From: Macondimonas sp035325645
GTDB lineage: Bacteria > Pseudomonadota > Gammaproteobacteria > UBA5335
DNA: 64,000 nt
Assembly: GCA_035325645.1 (NCBI GenBank)
Contig: DAOKZK010000008.1
Coordinates: 1 to 64,000 of the forward strand
Reading direction: 5' to 3'
Part shown: in pieces, positions 55,756 through 64,000 of the stretch
How the letters are laid out: each line of letters starts with the position of its first letter
Position numbering within the stretch: position 1 is the stretch's first letter
Notes under the pieces: generated by a model
What the model was told of the DNA's origin: nothing
The model's database searches: none
The model's input: only the letters and a program-made list of their open reading frames with translations
Position numbers and translations under genes: made by a program

Positions 55756-56295
55756 GATTGCTTCCGATGGCTGAACGAGGCCATCAGGTCATCAATACTC
55801 GGTATTAAGAAAATGCTTACACCGAATTTTGGCATTGTCTGACTGTTTATGTCACAGAGGTGGCGGAAGATGGACCCATCCGGAGACGAGTGGTAAGGAC
55901 GCCACGGGGCCAATGGATCGGCCCGATCAGGGATGAATGGTGGCAGGAAGCCGCCCATCATGGAAGAGTCAAGGACGTACACCGGATCGGCAGTCAGGGA
56001 GATTGCCGTAGGCCAGGAGGCCGATGCGGATTGGTGGCCCCCTCCGGTCAGGGACGAGGGGATCGGATGGCAGGATGCCCGGCGGGCGGTCATCGATCGG
56101 TTGTTCAGTGCACACGAGAACTTTGCTTTAGCCATGTCTGGCTCACGCAACCCGGGTTGGTTCACGCCGACCCGGGTTTTTTGTTGTGGCGAAAAGCGCT
56201 GCCGAACCAACTCGGGCGGGCACTCGGCCGCACCGTAAAGGTCCAATTTTTATCCACATCATCGTCATTTTCGCCGCTCCGCGCAGGAGGCCGCC
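55756..56295. other. 540-bp stretch with a terminator but no clear gene
   Basis: The first 100 bp are AT-richer and presumably hold the dtd promoter. The rest is mixed, with an approximate repeat (CGATCAGGGATGA near 55923 and CGGTCAGGGACGA near 56045), and ends in a strong + strand terminator at 56149-56182. A small RNA or short peptide gene on the + strand is possible. All three frames read through the terminator, so a protein that ends inside the transcript is not obvious. Confidence 0.4.
56149..56182 (+). terminator. Rho-independent terminator upstream of msrA
   Basis: AACCCGGGTTGG (56149-56160), loop TTCACG, CCGACCCGGGTT (56167-56178), T-run to 56182. It has a 12-bp stem with one G-U pair. 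It must end a + strand transcript starting somewhere in 55756-56148. Confidence 0.88.
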
Positions 56296-56937
<642 letters not shown>

Positions 56938-57103
56938 AAGCAAGAAGGGAGCTGAACCCCGACGGGGTGTCTTGCCAGGCATCGGTGCGCCGGCACCGAA
57001 CCGGCCGGCTCGGCCCCGCTCGCCGCTTGCGGTATTCTTGCCCACCATCAAGGGCATGCAGCACACGGCATGCCGGGATCGGGTTCGAATCGCCGAGGCT
57101 GGG

Positions 57104-59179
57104 ATGCTGAATTCATTGCGTCTTTCTTCACTGCTCTGGGTTGCCGTCGCCGGGCTCGGTGCGTTCACGCTGGGCGGTGTTGCGCTCCACCGCGGCGAGT
57201 CCATCGATGCGCTGTGGCTGATCGTCGCGGCGGTCTGCGTTTACGCCCTCGCCTATCGCTTTTACGCCGCCTGGATCGCGGCGCGGGTCTTGGTGCTCGA
57301 TCCGAACCGCGCCACGCCGGCGGTGCGGCTCGCCAACGGCCGGGACTTCGTGCCGACACATCGCTGGGTGGTGTTCGGGCACCATTTCGCGGCCATCGCC
57401 GGCCCCGGTCCGCTGGTCGGGCCGACCCTCGCGGCGCAGTTCGGCTATTTGCCCGGCACCCTGTGGATTCTGATCGGCGCCGTGCTCGGCGGCTGTGTGC
57501 AGGACATGGTGGTCCTGTTCTGCTCGTTGCGGCGCGACGGACGCAGCCTGGGTCAGATGGCGCGCGACGAACTGGGACCGATCGCCGGCAGCGCCGCCCT
57601 GATCGGCACCTTCATGATCCTCATCGTGCTGATCTCGGCGCTGGGCCTGACCGTGGTCAACGCCATGAAACACAGCCCCTGGGCGACCGCGACGGTGGCG
57701 GCGACCATCCCCATCGCCATGCTGATCGGCCTGTACATGCACCAGCTTCGCCCCGGCCGGGTGCTGGAAGGCAGCCTGATCGGGCTGGCATTGCTGCTGC
57801 TGGCGACGGTCGGCGGCGGTTGGATCGACACCCTGCCCGGCGTGCGGACCTGGTTCGACTGGGATGGCGCGTCCCTGGCCTGGATGATCATGGTCTACGG
57901 CTTTGCGGCCGCCATCCTGCCGGTTTGGCTGCTGCTCGCGCCGCGCGATTACCTGTCCACCTTCCTCAAGCTCGGCACGGTGTTTCTGCTCGCCATTGCG
58001 CTGGTCGTGCTCAACCCGCCGCTCAAGATGCCGGCGGTCACGCCCTTCATCGACGGCAGCGGCCCCATCTTCGCAGGGCCGGTGTTTCCGTTCGTGTTCA
58101 TCACCATCGCCTGCGGCGCCGTGTCGGGCTTTCACGCGCTGGTCGCCTCCGGCACGACCCCCAAGCTGCTCGACAGCGAAGCGCCCGTGCCGCTGGTGGG
58201 CTACGGCAGCATGATCCTGGAATCCTTCGTCGCCATCATGGCGCTGGTGGCCGCCACCATGCTCGATCCCGGCGTCTATTTCGCGATCAACAGCCCTGCG
58301 GGCATCATCGGCACCGATCCGGTCCAGGCCGCCGCCACCATCACCGGCTGGGGCTACCCGGTAAGCGCCGCACAGATGGCCGAGCTGGCGCGGGAGATGG
58401 GCGAAACCTCGCTGTTCTCCCGTACCGGCGGCGCACCCTCGCTTGCCGTCGGCATGGCCAGCATCTTCAGCAGCGCCTTCGGCGAGGGACTGCTGGCACT
58501 GTGGTACCACTTCGCGATCATGTTCGAGGCCGTGTTCATCCTCACGACGCTGGACGCCGGCACGCGGGTGGGTCGCTTTCTGCTGCAGGACCTGTTGGGC
58601 ACGCTGTGGGCGCCGCTCGGCCGGACCTCCTGGACGCCGTCGGTGCTGTTCAGCTCGGCCCTGGTGGTGGCCGCCTGGGGCTATTTCCTGCGCATGGGCG
58701 TGCTCGATCCCAATGGCGGAGTGAACATTCTCTGGCCGCTGTTCGGCATCTCCAACCAGATGCTGGCGGCCATCGCGCTGTCGGTCGCCACCGGCATCCT
58801 CGCCAAATCGGGGCGGCTGCGCTACGTGTGGGTGACGGGGCTGCCGCTGGTGTGGCTCATCATCGTCACCACCACGGCGGCCTGCTACAAGGTGCTGAGC
58901 GCCGATCCGCGTATCGGCTTTTTCGCCGGCGCGCGCGATCTGGCCGAGCGCCTGGCAAGCGGCACCCTGCCGCCCGAGAAGGCGGCGGTGGCGCCGCAGC
59001 TCATCTTCAACCTGCACGTCGACGGCTGGCTGACCGTTCTCTTCGCAACCCTGCTGTGGATCATCGTGCTCGACATGGCCTACACCGTCTGGCGCGTGGC
59101 CACCGGAAGGCCGGTGTTGCCGCTGCGCGAGAGCGCCGCCGCGCCGGCGCTCGATCTGGCGCAAGGGGAACGGGCGTGA
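57104..59179 (+). CDS. cstA: CstA-family carbon-starvation/peptide (pyruvate) transporter
   Basis: This 691-residue inner-membrane protein has about 16-18 helices. CstA signatures are DFVPTHRWVVFGHHFAAIAGPGPLVGP near residues 83-109, GCVQDMVVLF near 130, SGFHALVASGTTPKLL near 342 and PLFGISNQMLAAIAL near 546. CstA members import pyruvate or peptides under carbon limitation. GAGG precedes the ATG. Its stop overlaps the start of a YbdD-type gene by 4 bases (GTGA), the usual partner. Confidence 0.94.
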   Translation: MLNSLRLSSLLWVAVAGLGAFTLGGVALHRGESIDALWLIVAAVCVYALAYRFYAAWIAARVLVLDPNRATPAVRLANGRDFVPTHRWVVFGHHFAAIAGPGPLVGPTLAAQFGYLPGTLWILIGAVLGGCVQDMVVLFCSLRRDGRSLGQMARDELGPIAGSAALIGTFMILIVLISALGLTVVNAMKHSPWATATVAATIPIAMLIGLYMHQLRPGRVLEGSLIGLALLLLATVGGGWIDTLPGVRTWFDWDGASLAWMIMVYGFAAAILPVWLLLAPRDYLSTFLKLGTVFLLAIALVVLNPPLKMPAVTPFIDGSGPIFAGPVFPFVFITIACGAVSGFHALVASGTTPKLLDSEAPVPLVGYGSMILESFVAIMALVAATMLDPGVYFAINSPAGIIGTDPVQAAATITGWGYPVSAAQMAELAREMGETSLFSRTGGAPSLAVGMASIFSSAFGEGLLALWYHFAIMFEAVFILTTLDAGTRVGRFLLQDLLGTLWAPLGRTSWTPSVLFSSALVVAAWGYFLRMGVLDPNGGVNILWPLFGISNQMLAAIALSVATGILAKSGRLRYVWVTGLPLVWLIIVTTTAACYKVLSADPRIGFFAGARDLAERLASGTLPPEKAAVAPQLIFNLHVDGWLTVLFATLLWIIVLDMAYTVWRVATGRPVLPLRESAAAPALDLAQGERA

Positions 59180-59379
59180 CAGTCGGGATCAAACCCGGTC
59201 TCGACCGGCTGCGACAGGCATGGGCGCTGTTCCGCCAGTGGAGCGGGGACGACGCCTATGAGCGCTATCTCGCCCACCACCACGCCGCCCATCCCGGGCA
59301 AGCGCCGCTGTCCCGGCGCGCCTTCATCCGCCGGCATCACCACGAGCGCTTCTCCAGCGGCGTCAACCGCTGCTGCTGA
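59176..59379 (+). CDS. YbdD/YjiX family small protein
   Basis: This 67-residue protein reads WALFRQWSGDDAYERYLAHH and later PLSRRAFIRRHHHERF, the hallmark of the YbdD/YjiX family. In E. coli these small proteins are encoded after cstA and btsT and are needed for pyruvate uptake. It starts at a GTG that overlaps the cstA stop by 4 bases. It is most likely a CstA accessory subunit. Confidence 0.9.
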   Translation: MTVGIKPGLDRLRQAWALFRQWSGDDAYERYLAHHHAAHPGQAPLSRRAFIRRHHHERFSSGVNRCC

Positions 59380-59432
59380 AACCCCACGTCCGGCCGCACC
59401 ACACGGCCGCCGACTTGGCGTGATGGGCGTGG

Positions 59433-62036
59433 TCAGATCAGCGCGTCGGTGATGCTGCGCCAGTTGCGGTTCTCCACCCACGCAAACCGGCAGCGGCCGC
59501 CGCTGCGCCGCGCCCACAGCTCGCCGATGCGCTGCTTCTCGCGGCTGTCGCGGTGATCTGCGATGTGCGCGCCCTTGTACTCCACGGCGAGCAGTGGGCC
59601 GTCCGTCATCTGCACCAGAAAATCCGGGTAGAAGCGGTCGGACGCGGTTTGCAGCCAGAAGGACGTTTGTTTGCGCTCCACGTTGCGCACCCACCAGTCC
59701 ACGCCGGCAAGGTGGTTGGCGATGAACTCGGCGCACTCGAACTCCTCGCCCGTGCTCTTGAGGTTGCCGATCACCGGGAAGAAATGGCGACGCAGCGCGA
59801 CGAAGCCCGTGTACGGCGTGTCGTAGGCGTAGCGCCCCGGCTCCAGCAGCACGGCGTGCTCGTCGCGCACGGCAAAGGCGGCCTCGTCGCCCAGCAGGTC
59901 ATCGAACACCCGCTGCTTGGCTTGCACCAGCCCGGCCGCCAGCTTGCGCTCCAGGGCGCCGCGCAGGCGGAACTTGCGGTAGGCCAGTTCATCCAGCGCA
60001 AAGCCGCGCGCCTCGATCAGGTGCTTCACCGCCGCCTCGATCCAGTCCACCTTCTGGCCGCGTTCGGCGTAGGGAAAACCGAGGTTGCGGTCCAGCCAGT
60101 GCACGAGGTCGGTCTGTTGCCAGCCCTGTTCGCGCGCAAACAACGCGAGCTGGCTGTCGAGCCGGTCGTACACGTCGCATTCGACCCGTTCCAGTTGCGA
60201 GACGCTGAGCGAGGCGCGGCGCATGGCCTCCACGTCGTGAGCGAATTCGGCTTCCGTGAGCTTGTCGTCGAACTCGGTGATTTCCCAGTCGGCGTCCAGC
60301 AGCGGCGTTTCGTCGAACACCTCGAACAGACCGCACTGCGTGTAGCCCAGCAGCGGGATGCGCGCCGTGGAGCCGCGCTCGGCCGGCGTCGCTTCGCGCG
60401 CGGGCGGTGCGACGGCGAGCGCCAGCGCGGTATCCAGCCGCTCCCGCACCGCCTGCGCGGCGGCCGGATCCGCGAAGGTTTCCGCCAGTTGCTGGCTCTG
60501 TTTGGGCGCAAGCCCGCCTTTCACCGTCAGCGTGCCACGCTCGGGCGACACTTCCACCCGGTCGCGCAGCGCCTTGGGCAGGCCGGCCAGCGCCGCGGCG
60601 TCCGGCAGGGCCACGCCGTCGTCCATCGGCGGCAGCGGGATGACCACATCGGTCAGTGGCGCGAACAGGTCGCCGGTCGCGAAACTCTGCGTGGTGCGGA
60701 TCAGCTCGCGGGTGTCGAGCCGCTCGAAACCGTTCTGCACCAGCCCGTCGCGGAGTCCCTGCACCGTGGCCGCGAGTTCGGACGACACCACATAGGCATA
60801 GCTGCGGTTCAACGCCTCCTGTTGCTTGCGCGTCACGTGCGGCATGCGCAGCACGCGCCCCAGCACCTGCTCCACCGCTGTGCTGGAAGTGGTGTTGCGG
60901 AAGCTGAACAGCACATAGGCGAACGGGCAGTCCCAGCCCTCGCGCAGCTTGTCCACGGTGATGATGAACTGCGGGTAATCGGTATCGCCCAGCCTTCGGC
61001 CCGCCAGCTCGTCCACCGCGCCGGTGGCGATGGCGATGCGCTCGGGCGCGATGGCGAAGTCGTCGATCAGGTGCCGCTTCACCCGCTCCGGCGTGAAGGT
61101 CTCCTTGCCCTCGGCCTTGCGTTCGGCCTGGATCAGCATCACCACCGGCGCGATGGTCTCGCCGGTCGCCTGCCGCTCCGCCTCGGCCGCCTGCTCCAGT
61201 TGCCGCAGCCGGCCGATGGCCTCGGTCAGCGACACCCGCCACTCGGGATGGATCGCCAGCTCCAGCGGCAGCTTCAGCATGTCTTCGGCCTGCAGGGTGG
61301 CGGCCGACACGCTGCGCAGCACGTTGGAGGGCTGATTGGCGCGGTCCGGCGTCGCGGTCAGTTCCAGCACGCAGGCTGGCTCGAAGCGCGCCAGCGTATC
61401 CACCGCCAGCGGCGTGCCCTGGTTGTGCGCCTCGTCCACGATCACGAACGGCCGGCGCCGGCGGATCACCTCCGCCAGCGAGTGCTCGCCCGGCGCGGCG
61501 CTGTCGAAGTGCGCCATCAGCGCGCCGTTCTGGCGGTACACGCGCAGCCCGTCGGCACTGTCGCGCTTGAAGCTCTGCATGGTGGCCACGATGATCGTGT
61601 TGCCGGTGTCCAGCGTGGCCGGCTGCACGGCGAGCGCCGCGTCGATGTCCAGCACGTGCACCGCGCCGAACAGGTCGCGCATGTCCTGGTGCAGCAGTTC
61701 GCCCGGCGTCTTCAGCGCGCGCAGCGTCTGCTCGCGGATCGGCTCCGACGGCACCAGCCACAGCACCAGCGCATGCTCGGTGGCGAGAAACTGCTCGTTC
61801 ACGCGGCGGATCGCCTGCCCGGCAAGACGCGTCTTGCCGCCGCCGGTCGGCACCCGCAGGCAGACATAGGGTGTCAGCGGCGCGCCCGGCAGCGGGTGGT
61901 ACGGCAGGGCGTAGCCGAAGTACGCGCGCGTCGATTCGGCGAAGGCTGCCGCCGGGTCCTTCAGTTCGCGGCAGCGGGCGAGATAGGCCGCGAAACCGTC
62001 CAGCAACTGCGCCTGGTAGTTTTTCAGTTCGCTCAT
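59433..62036 (-). CDS. Type III restriction endonuclease subunit (Res)
   Basis: This 867-residue SF2 translocase-nuclease has Walker A LRVPTGGGKTRLAG near residue 61, DEAH motif FVIVDEAHNQGTP near 200, ELTATPDRANQPSN near 225 and VLGRVLRMPHVTRKQQE near 390. A C-terminal PD-(D/E)XK nuclease is visible in FYPDFLVQMTDGPLLAVEYKG. This matches Res of type III systems. GGAGG lies before the ATG. Its start overlaps the small-protein gene by 4 bases. Confidence 0.9.
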   Translation of the reverse strand: MSELKNYQAQLLDGFAAYLARCRELKDPAAAFAESTRAYFGYALPYHPLPGAPLTPYVCLRVPTGGGKTRLAGQAIRRVNEQFLATEHALVLWLVPSEPIREQTLRALKTPGELLHQDMRDLFGAVHVLDIDAALAVQPATLDTGNTIIVATMQSFKRDSADGLRVYRQNGALMAHFDSAAPGEHSLAEVIRRRRPFVIVDEAHNQGTPLAVDTLARFEPACVLELTATPDRANQPSNVLRSVSAATLQAEDMLKLPLELAIHPEWRVSLTEAIGRLRQLEQAAEAERQATGETIAPVVMLIQAERKAEGKETFTPERVKRHLIDDFAIAPERIAIATGAVDELAGRRLGDTDYPQFIITVDKLREGWDCPFAYVLFSFRNTTSSTAVEQVLGRVLRMPHVTRKQQEALNRSYAYVVSSELAATVQGLRDGLVQNGFERLDTRELIRTTQSFATGDLFAPLTDVVIPLPPMDDGVALPDAAALAGLPKALRDRVEVSPERGTLTVKGGLAPKQSQQLAETFADPAAAQAVRERLDTALALAVAPPAREATPAERGSTARIPLLGYTQCGLFEVFDETPLLDADWEITEFDDKLTEAEFAHDVEAMRRASLSVSQLERVECDVYDRLDSQLALFAREQGWQQTDLVHWLDRNLGFPYAERGQKVDWIEAAVKHLIEARGFALDELAYRKFRLRGALERKLAAGLVQAKQRVFDDLLGDEAAFAVRDEHAVLLEPGRYAYDTPYTGFVALRRHFFPVIGNLKSTGEEFECAEFIANHLAGVDWWVRNVERKQTSFWLQTASDRFYPDFLVQMTDGPLLAVEYKGAHIADHRDSREKQRIGELWARRSGGRCRFAWVENRNWRSITDALI

Positions 62037-62251
62037 GCGTCCTCCCCGTAGGGAGAGGCGGGTTCATTGACCTGGGCAGCCGCAGATTCGGGCGGTGGAT
62101 CGATCAGCCGCACCTCGCCATTTTCCCCGATCACCAGCGGCGTCCCCGTCTGGCGCGCCACCTCCCGCGCGCGCTGCGCGGCCCGTTTCAGCGCCTCGAA
62201 GGAAGCCGGAAGGTCCGCATTGCGAGCGCTGTCCAAGGGTTGCGGGCTCAT
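62033..62251 (-). CDS. Small acidic protein between mod and res
   Basis: This 72-residue protein has a helix rich in Arg and Ala (ASFEALKRAAQRAREVARQTG) followed by TPLVIGENGEVRLIDP. Similar short proteins sit beside zeta-toxin-like kinases, so an antitoxin or accessory role is possible. No DNA-binding motif is clear. It overlaps the zeta-like gene and the res gene by 4 bases on each side, so production is tied to both. Confidence 0.7.
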   Translation of the reverse strand: MSPQPLDSARNADLPASFEALKRAAQRAREVARQTGTPLVIGENGEVRLIDPPPESAAAQVNEPASPYGEDA

Positions 62252-62775
62252 GGTTTTTCGCTCCAGTCCAACAGGCGTGGTTGCGCCCCGGCGTTGTCGT
62301 ACAACACCCAGGTGTCGACCACGGGTGCGTACAGCCGGTGAAAGTTCTCCCGCCCGGCTGTGAAGCGCCGGCGGATAGTGTCGGGCGGTATGTCGTGGCC
62401 GCCCTGCCGCACGCGCTGGGCGACGCGGGCGATCGCCTCGTCGGCGGAATTGAGTTGCAGAAAGATCAGCTCGACCGTGTAGCCGGCCGCCTGCCAGCGC
62501 CTGATCCAGCGCAGATAAGCGCGGCCGGACAACGTGGTCTCGAACGCAAAGCTCTCGCGGGCGGCGAAATGCTGCGCCATCGCCTCCAGCATGAGGCGGG
62601 CGGCCTGCACGGCGGCGCGTTCCGGGGCGAAGGGCGCCAATCCTGCGGCGATGAGGTCGGCATTGATGAAGATGGGGCAGGCCGCTTCGTTGGGCAGAAA
62701 CTCGCGCGCAAAGGTGGTTTTCCCCGCGCCGTTGGGGCCGGCGATGACGATGACCTTGGGCGCCGTCAGCACCAT
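62248..62775 (-). CDS. Zeta-toxin-like P-loop kinase
   Basis: This 175-residue P-loop protein begins APKVIVIAGPNGAGKTTFARE (Walker A at residues 12-19), then IFINADLIAAGLAPFAPE near 37-54 and FAFETTLSGRAYLRWIRRW near 78. This order is that of the zeta toxin/UDP-N-acetylglucosamine kinase family. It overlaps the mod gene by 10 bases and the following small gene by 4. Whether it acts as a toxin or as a nucleotide-dependent helper of the restriction system is unknown. Confidence 0.85.
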   Translation of the reverse strand: MVLTAPKVIVIAGPNGAGKTTFAREFLPNEAACPIFINADLIAAGLAPFAPERAAVQAARLMLEAMAQHFAARESFAFETTLSGRAYLRWIRRWQAAGYTVELIFLQLNSADEAIARVAQRVRQGGHDIPPDTIRRRFTAGRENFHRLYAPVVDTWVLYDNAGAQPRLLDWSEKP

Positions 62776-64000
62776 GTCTTCACCGCCAGTTCGTAGGGCA
62801 GTTGGTGGAAGGTGATGCCGAGCGCGGCGAGCCGCTTTTTGTCGAAGCGGGTGCGCGCGCCGTACACCACGCGCGGGCCGGCAAAGCCCGACGCGGCGTC
62901 GTTCAGCAGCGCCAGCGTGCGCTGGTTCAGCACATTGCCGCCGAGGTCGGAGCGGTCCTTCAGGATGCCGTTGTAGAGCAGATACACCGCGCGCCCGGCG
63001 TGGATGCCCAGCAGCGGCGAGCGCACCCCGTCTGGCCCGGTTTCGCCCTCGCCGGACGTTGGCGCAGAGCCGGCGCCGGTTTCCAGAAACCACACGAATT
63101 CGGCGAGCTGCGCGAAGGTCACATCGGGCCGGATGGCCCCATCGGCGCGGAACAGCGGCTCGGCCGACAGCCGGCAGAACTGAAAGCCGCCGCCGAGGCC
63201 CGGCACCGGTTCGCCCTTGGCGTTGCTGTAACCCTGCGCCACGCGGCGCACGCGCTCGGCGGTGACGTTGCCGGCGATGGCATCAATCATCTCCACCAGG
63301 ATGAAGCGGCGGTGGCCGCCGTCTTCGGCGTTCTGCTTCAGCACCGCGTGGCCGGTGGTGCCGGAGCCGGCGAAGCTGTCGAGGATGAGCGAATCCTTGT
63401 CGGTGGCGATTTGCAGGATGCGCTGGATCAGGGATGACGGCTTCGGAGTAACAAACAGGTCAGTTGAAGCCCCAAGCCCCATGATTTGACTGAGTTCTTG
63501 CTTCGAATGGCGCGTGCTGCCGACCTCCTGCCACGGCCAAAGAGTTCGCGGCACTACACCGTCTTTTACCTCGCTTAGAAATCTTTTGATGCCAGGACGG
63601 TTAGCACCGGATTTCCCCCACCAAATTCTATTGTCGCGATCAAGCTCCCAAAATTTTTCTTCACTTACGCGCCAGTAGCTGCCCGATGGCGGTCCTTCGA
63701 TGACTTTCCCAGATGGGGTCCTGATCGAGTATCTACCCTGGGCGTAGAAGTTTCGCGCAGCAAGATCGCTGAGCAGCCACACCCCACGAGGATCGTCATC
63801 CGGGTTCTTGTACCGAGCAATCATTTCCTCGCTACGAGCAAGCGGATTTGGTCGCCACGCATCCTTATTGAAGGCGTAAATAACCACGTATTCGTGATCC
63901 TCGCTGAGATGACGAGCGCTATTTTTCGGGCTGTCCATCATGTTCCAAATAGAACTCGCCACGAAGTTATTTGCCCCGAAAATCTCATCCATCAACAGCC
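62766..64000 (-). CDS. Type III DNA methyltransferase (Mod), C-terminal part; cut by window end
   Basis: The visible 410 residues are the C-terminal two thirds of a beta-class N6-adenine/N4-cytosine methylase. The frame is open to the right edge (reading LLMDEIFGANNF), so the start lies beyond 64000. The SAM-binding motif I is SLILDSFAGSGTTGHAVLKQN near 63350, preceded by FVTPKPSSLIQRIL. The catalytic DPPY motif should lie upstream, outside the window. Codon use at 63450-64000 is AT-richer than in the rest, consistent with a recombined recognition domain. It forms the type III system with res. Confidence 0.88.
   Translation of the reverse strand, partial: LLMDEIFGANNFVASSIWNMMDSPKNSARHLSEDHEYVVIYAFNKDAWRPNPLARSEEMIARYKNPDDDPRGVWLLSDLAARNFYAQGRYSIRTPSGKVIEGPPSGSYWRVSEEKFWELDRDNRIWWGKSGANRPGIKRFLSEVKDGVVPRTLWPWQEVGSTRHSKQELSQIMGLGASTDLFVTPKPSSLIQRILQIATDKDSLILDSFAGSGTTGHAVLKQNAEDGGHRRFILVEMIDAIAGNVTAERVRRVAQGYSNAKGEPVPGLGGGFQFCRLSAEPLFRADGAIRPDVTFAQLAEFVWFLETGAGSAPTSGEGETGPDGVRSPLLGIHAGRAVYLLYNGILKDRSDLGGNVLNQRTLALLNDAASGFAGPRVVYGARTRFDKKRLAALGITFHQLPYELAVKTWC

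Noticed and set aside
55933..56238. Open frame of 101 codons before msrA
   Set aside because: It reads through the strong terminator at 56149-56182 and changes character there. Kept only as part of the unexplained stretch.
57080..57095. tRNA-like GGTTCGAATC
   Set aside because: The flanking bases do not form a T-stem and no acceptor or anticodon arm is present.
57128..59164. Very long open frame antisense to cstA
   Set aside because: Its translation is rich in Gln, His, Arg and Gly, has no domain pattern, and mirrors the third-codon bias of cstA on the other strand.
59553..62051. Long open frame antisense to the res gene
   Set aside because: It is a shadow of a high-GC gene. The res frame has helicase and nuclease motifs, the antisense frame has none.

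Overview
The window is high-GC, densely packed bacterial chromosome. The gene order pncC-recA-recX-alaS, LPS heptose genes (waaF, hldD), a biosynthetic-type speA next to speE, glnE, dtd and a type II quinohemoprotein alcohol dehydrogenase suggest a free-living gammaproteobacterium with an outer membrane. Genus cannot be read from the sequence. No rRNA, tRNA or CRISPR array was seen.

Layout. 1-2290: start of an unknown gene, a CoA-binding protein, an LHPP-like HAD phosphatase and the decayed remains of an IS3-type transposase. 2294-7268: six tightly overlapping + strand genes (RibD-like reductase, MDR dehydrogenase, divergent PTPS/QueD-like protein, glycosyltransferase, methyltransferase, CDP-alcohol phosphatidyltransferase). 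This is the best candidate for an undescribed pathway; I infer a pterin-like head group that is reduced, glycosylated, methylated and linked to a lipid or polyol. 7330-13191: an Old Yellow Enzyme relative, a LigB/YgiD-type dioxygenase, an EamA exporter, an AraC-HTH/O6-methylguanine methyltransferase fusion, a quinone-oxidoreductase relative and a pirin. 13330-14350: an AT-richer islet with a frameshifted membrane-protein gene that abuts a truncated TMEM175 channel gene. 14706-17936: an LPS core operon (zinc-finger protein, glycosyltransferase, hldD, waaF).

18216-22131: an aldehyde dehydrogenase and a PQQ/heme alcohol dehydrogenase, which together could oxidise an alcohol to the acid. 22182-27091: alaS, recX, recA, pncC. 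27300-31137: glnE and ilvE. 31301-33702: two overlapping acyl-CoA dehydrogenases, the first without the catalytic glutamate. 33866-37474: glycogen phosphorylase, a small secreted protein and a dienelactone hydrolase. 37491-40989: a complete MCE/Mla-type lipid transporter. 40986-44786: a 3-hydroxyisobutyrate-dehydrogenase-like enzyme, speA and the divergent speE. 44801-46753: glk and nadC. 46877-49584: a two-gene EmrBA-type drug efflux system.

49722-56937: a BPSS1780-type membrane protein, a CigR-like gene frameshifted at a run of seven G, two GTG-started hypothetical genes, an operon of ADP-ribosylglycohydrolase, metallophosphoesterase and TY-Chap/YbjN-like protein, then dtd, a terminator-capped non-coding stretch and msrA. 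57104-59379: cstA with its YbdD-type partner. 59433-64000: a type III restriction-modification locus on the - strand, with a zeta-toxin-like kinase and a small acidic protein lodged between mod (cut by the window end) and res.
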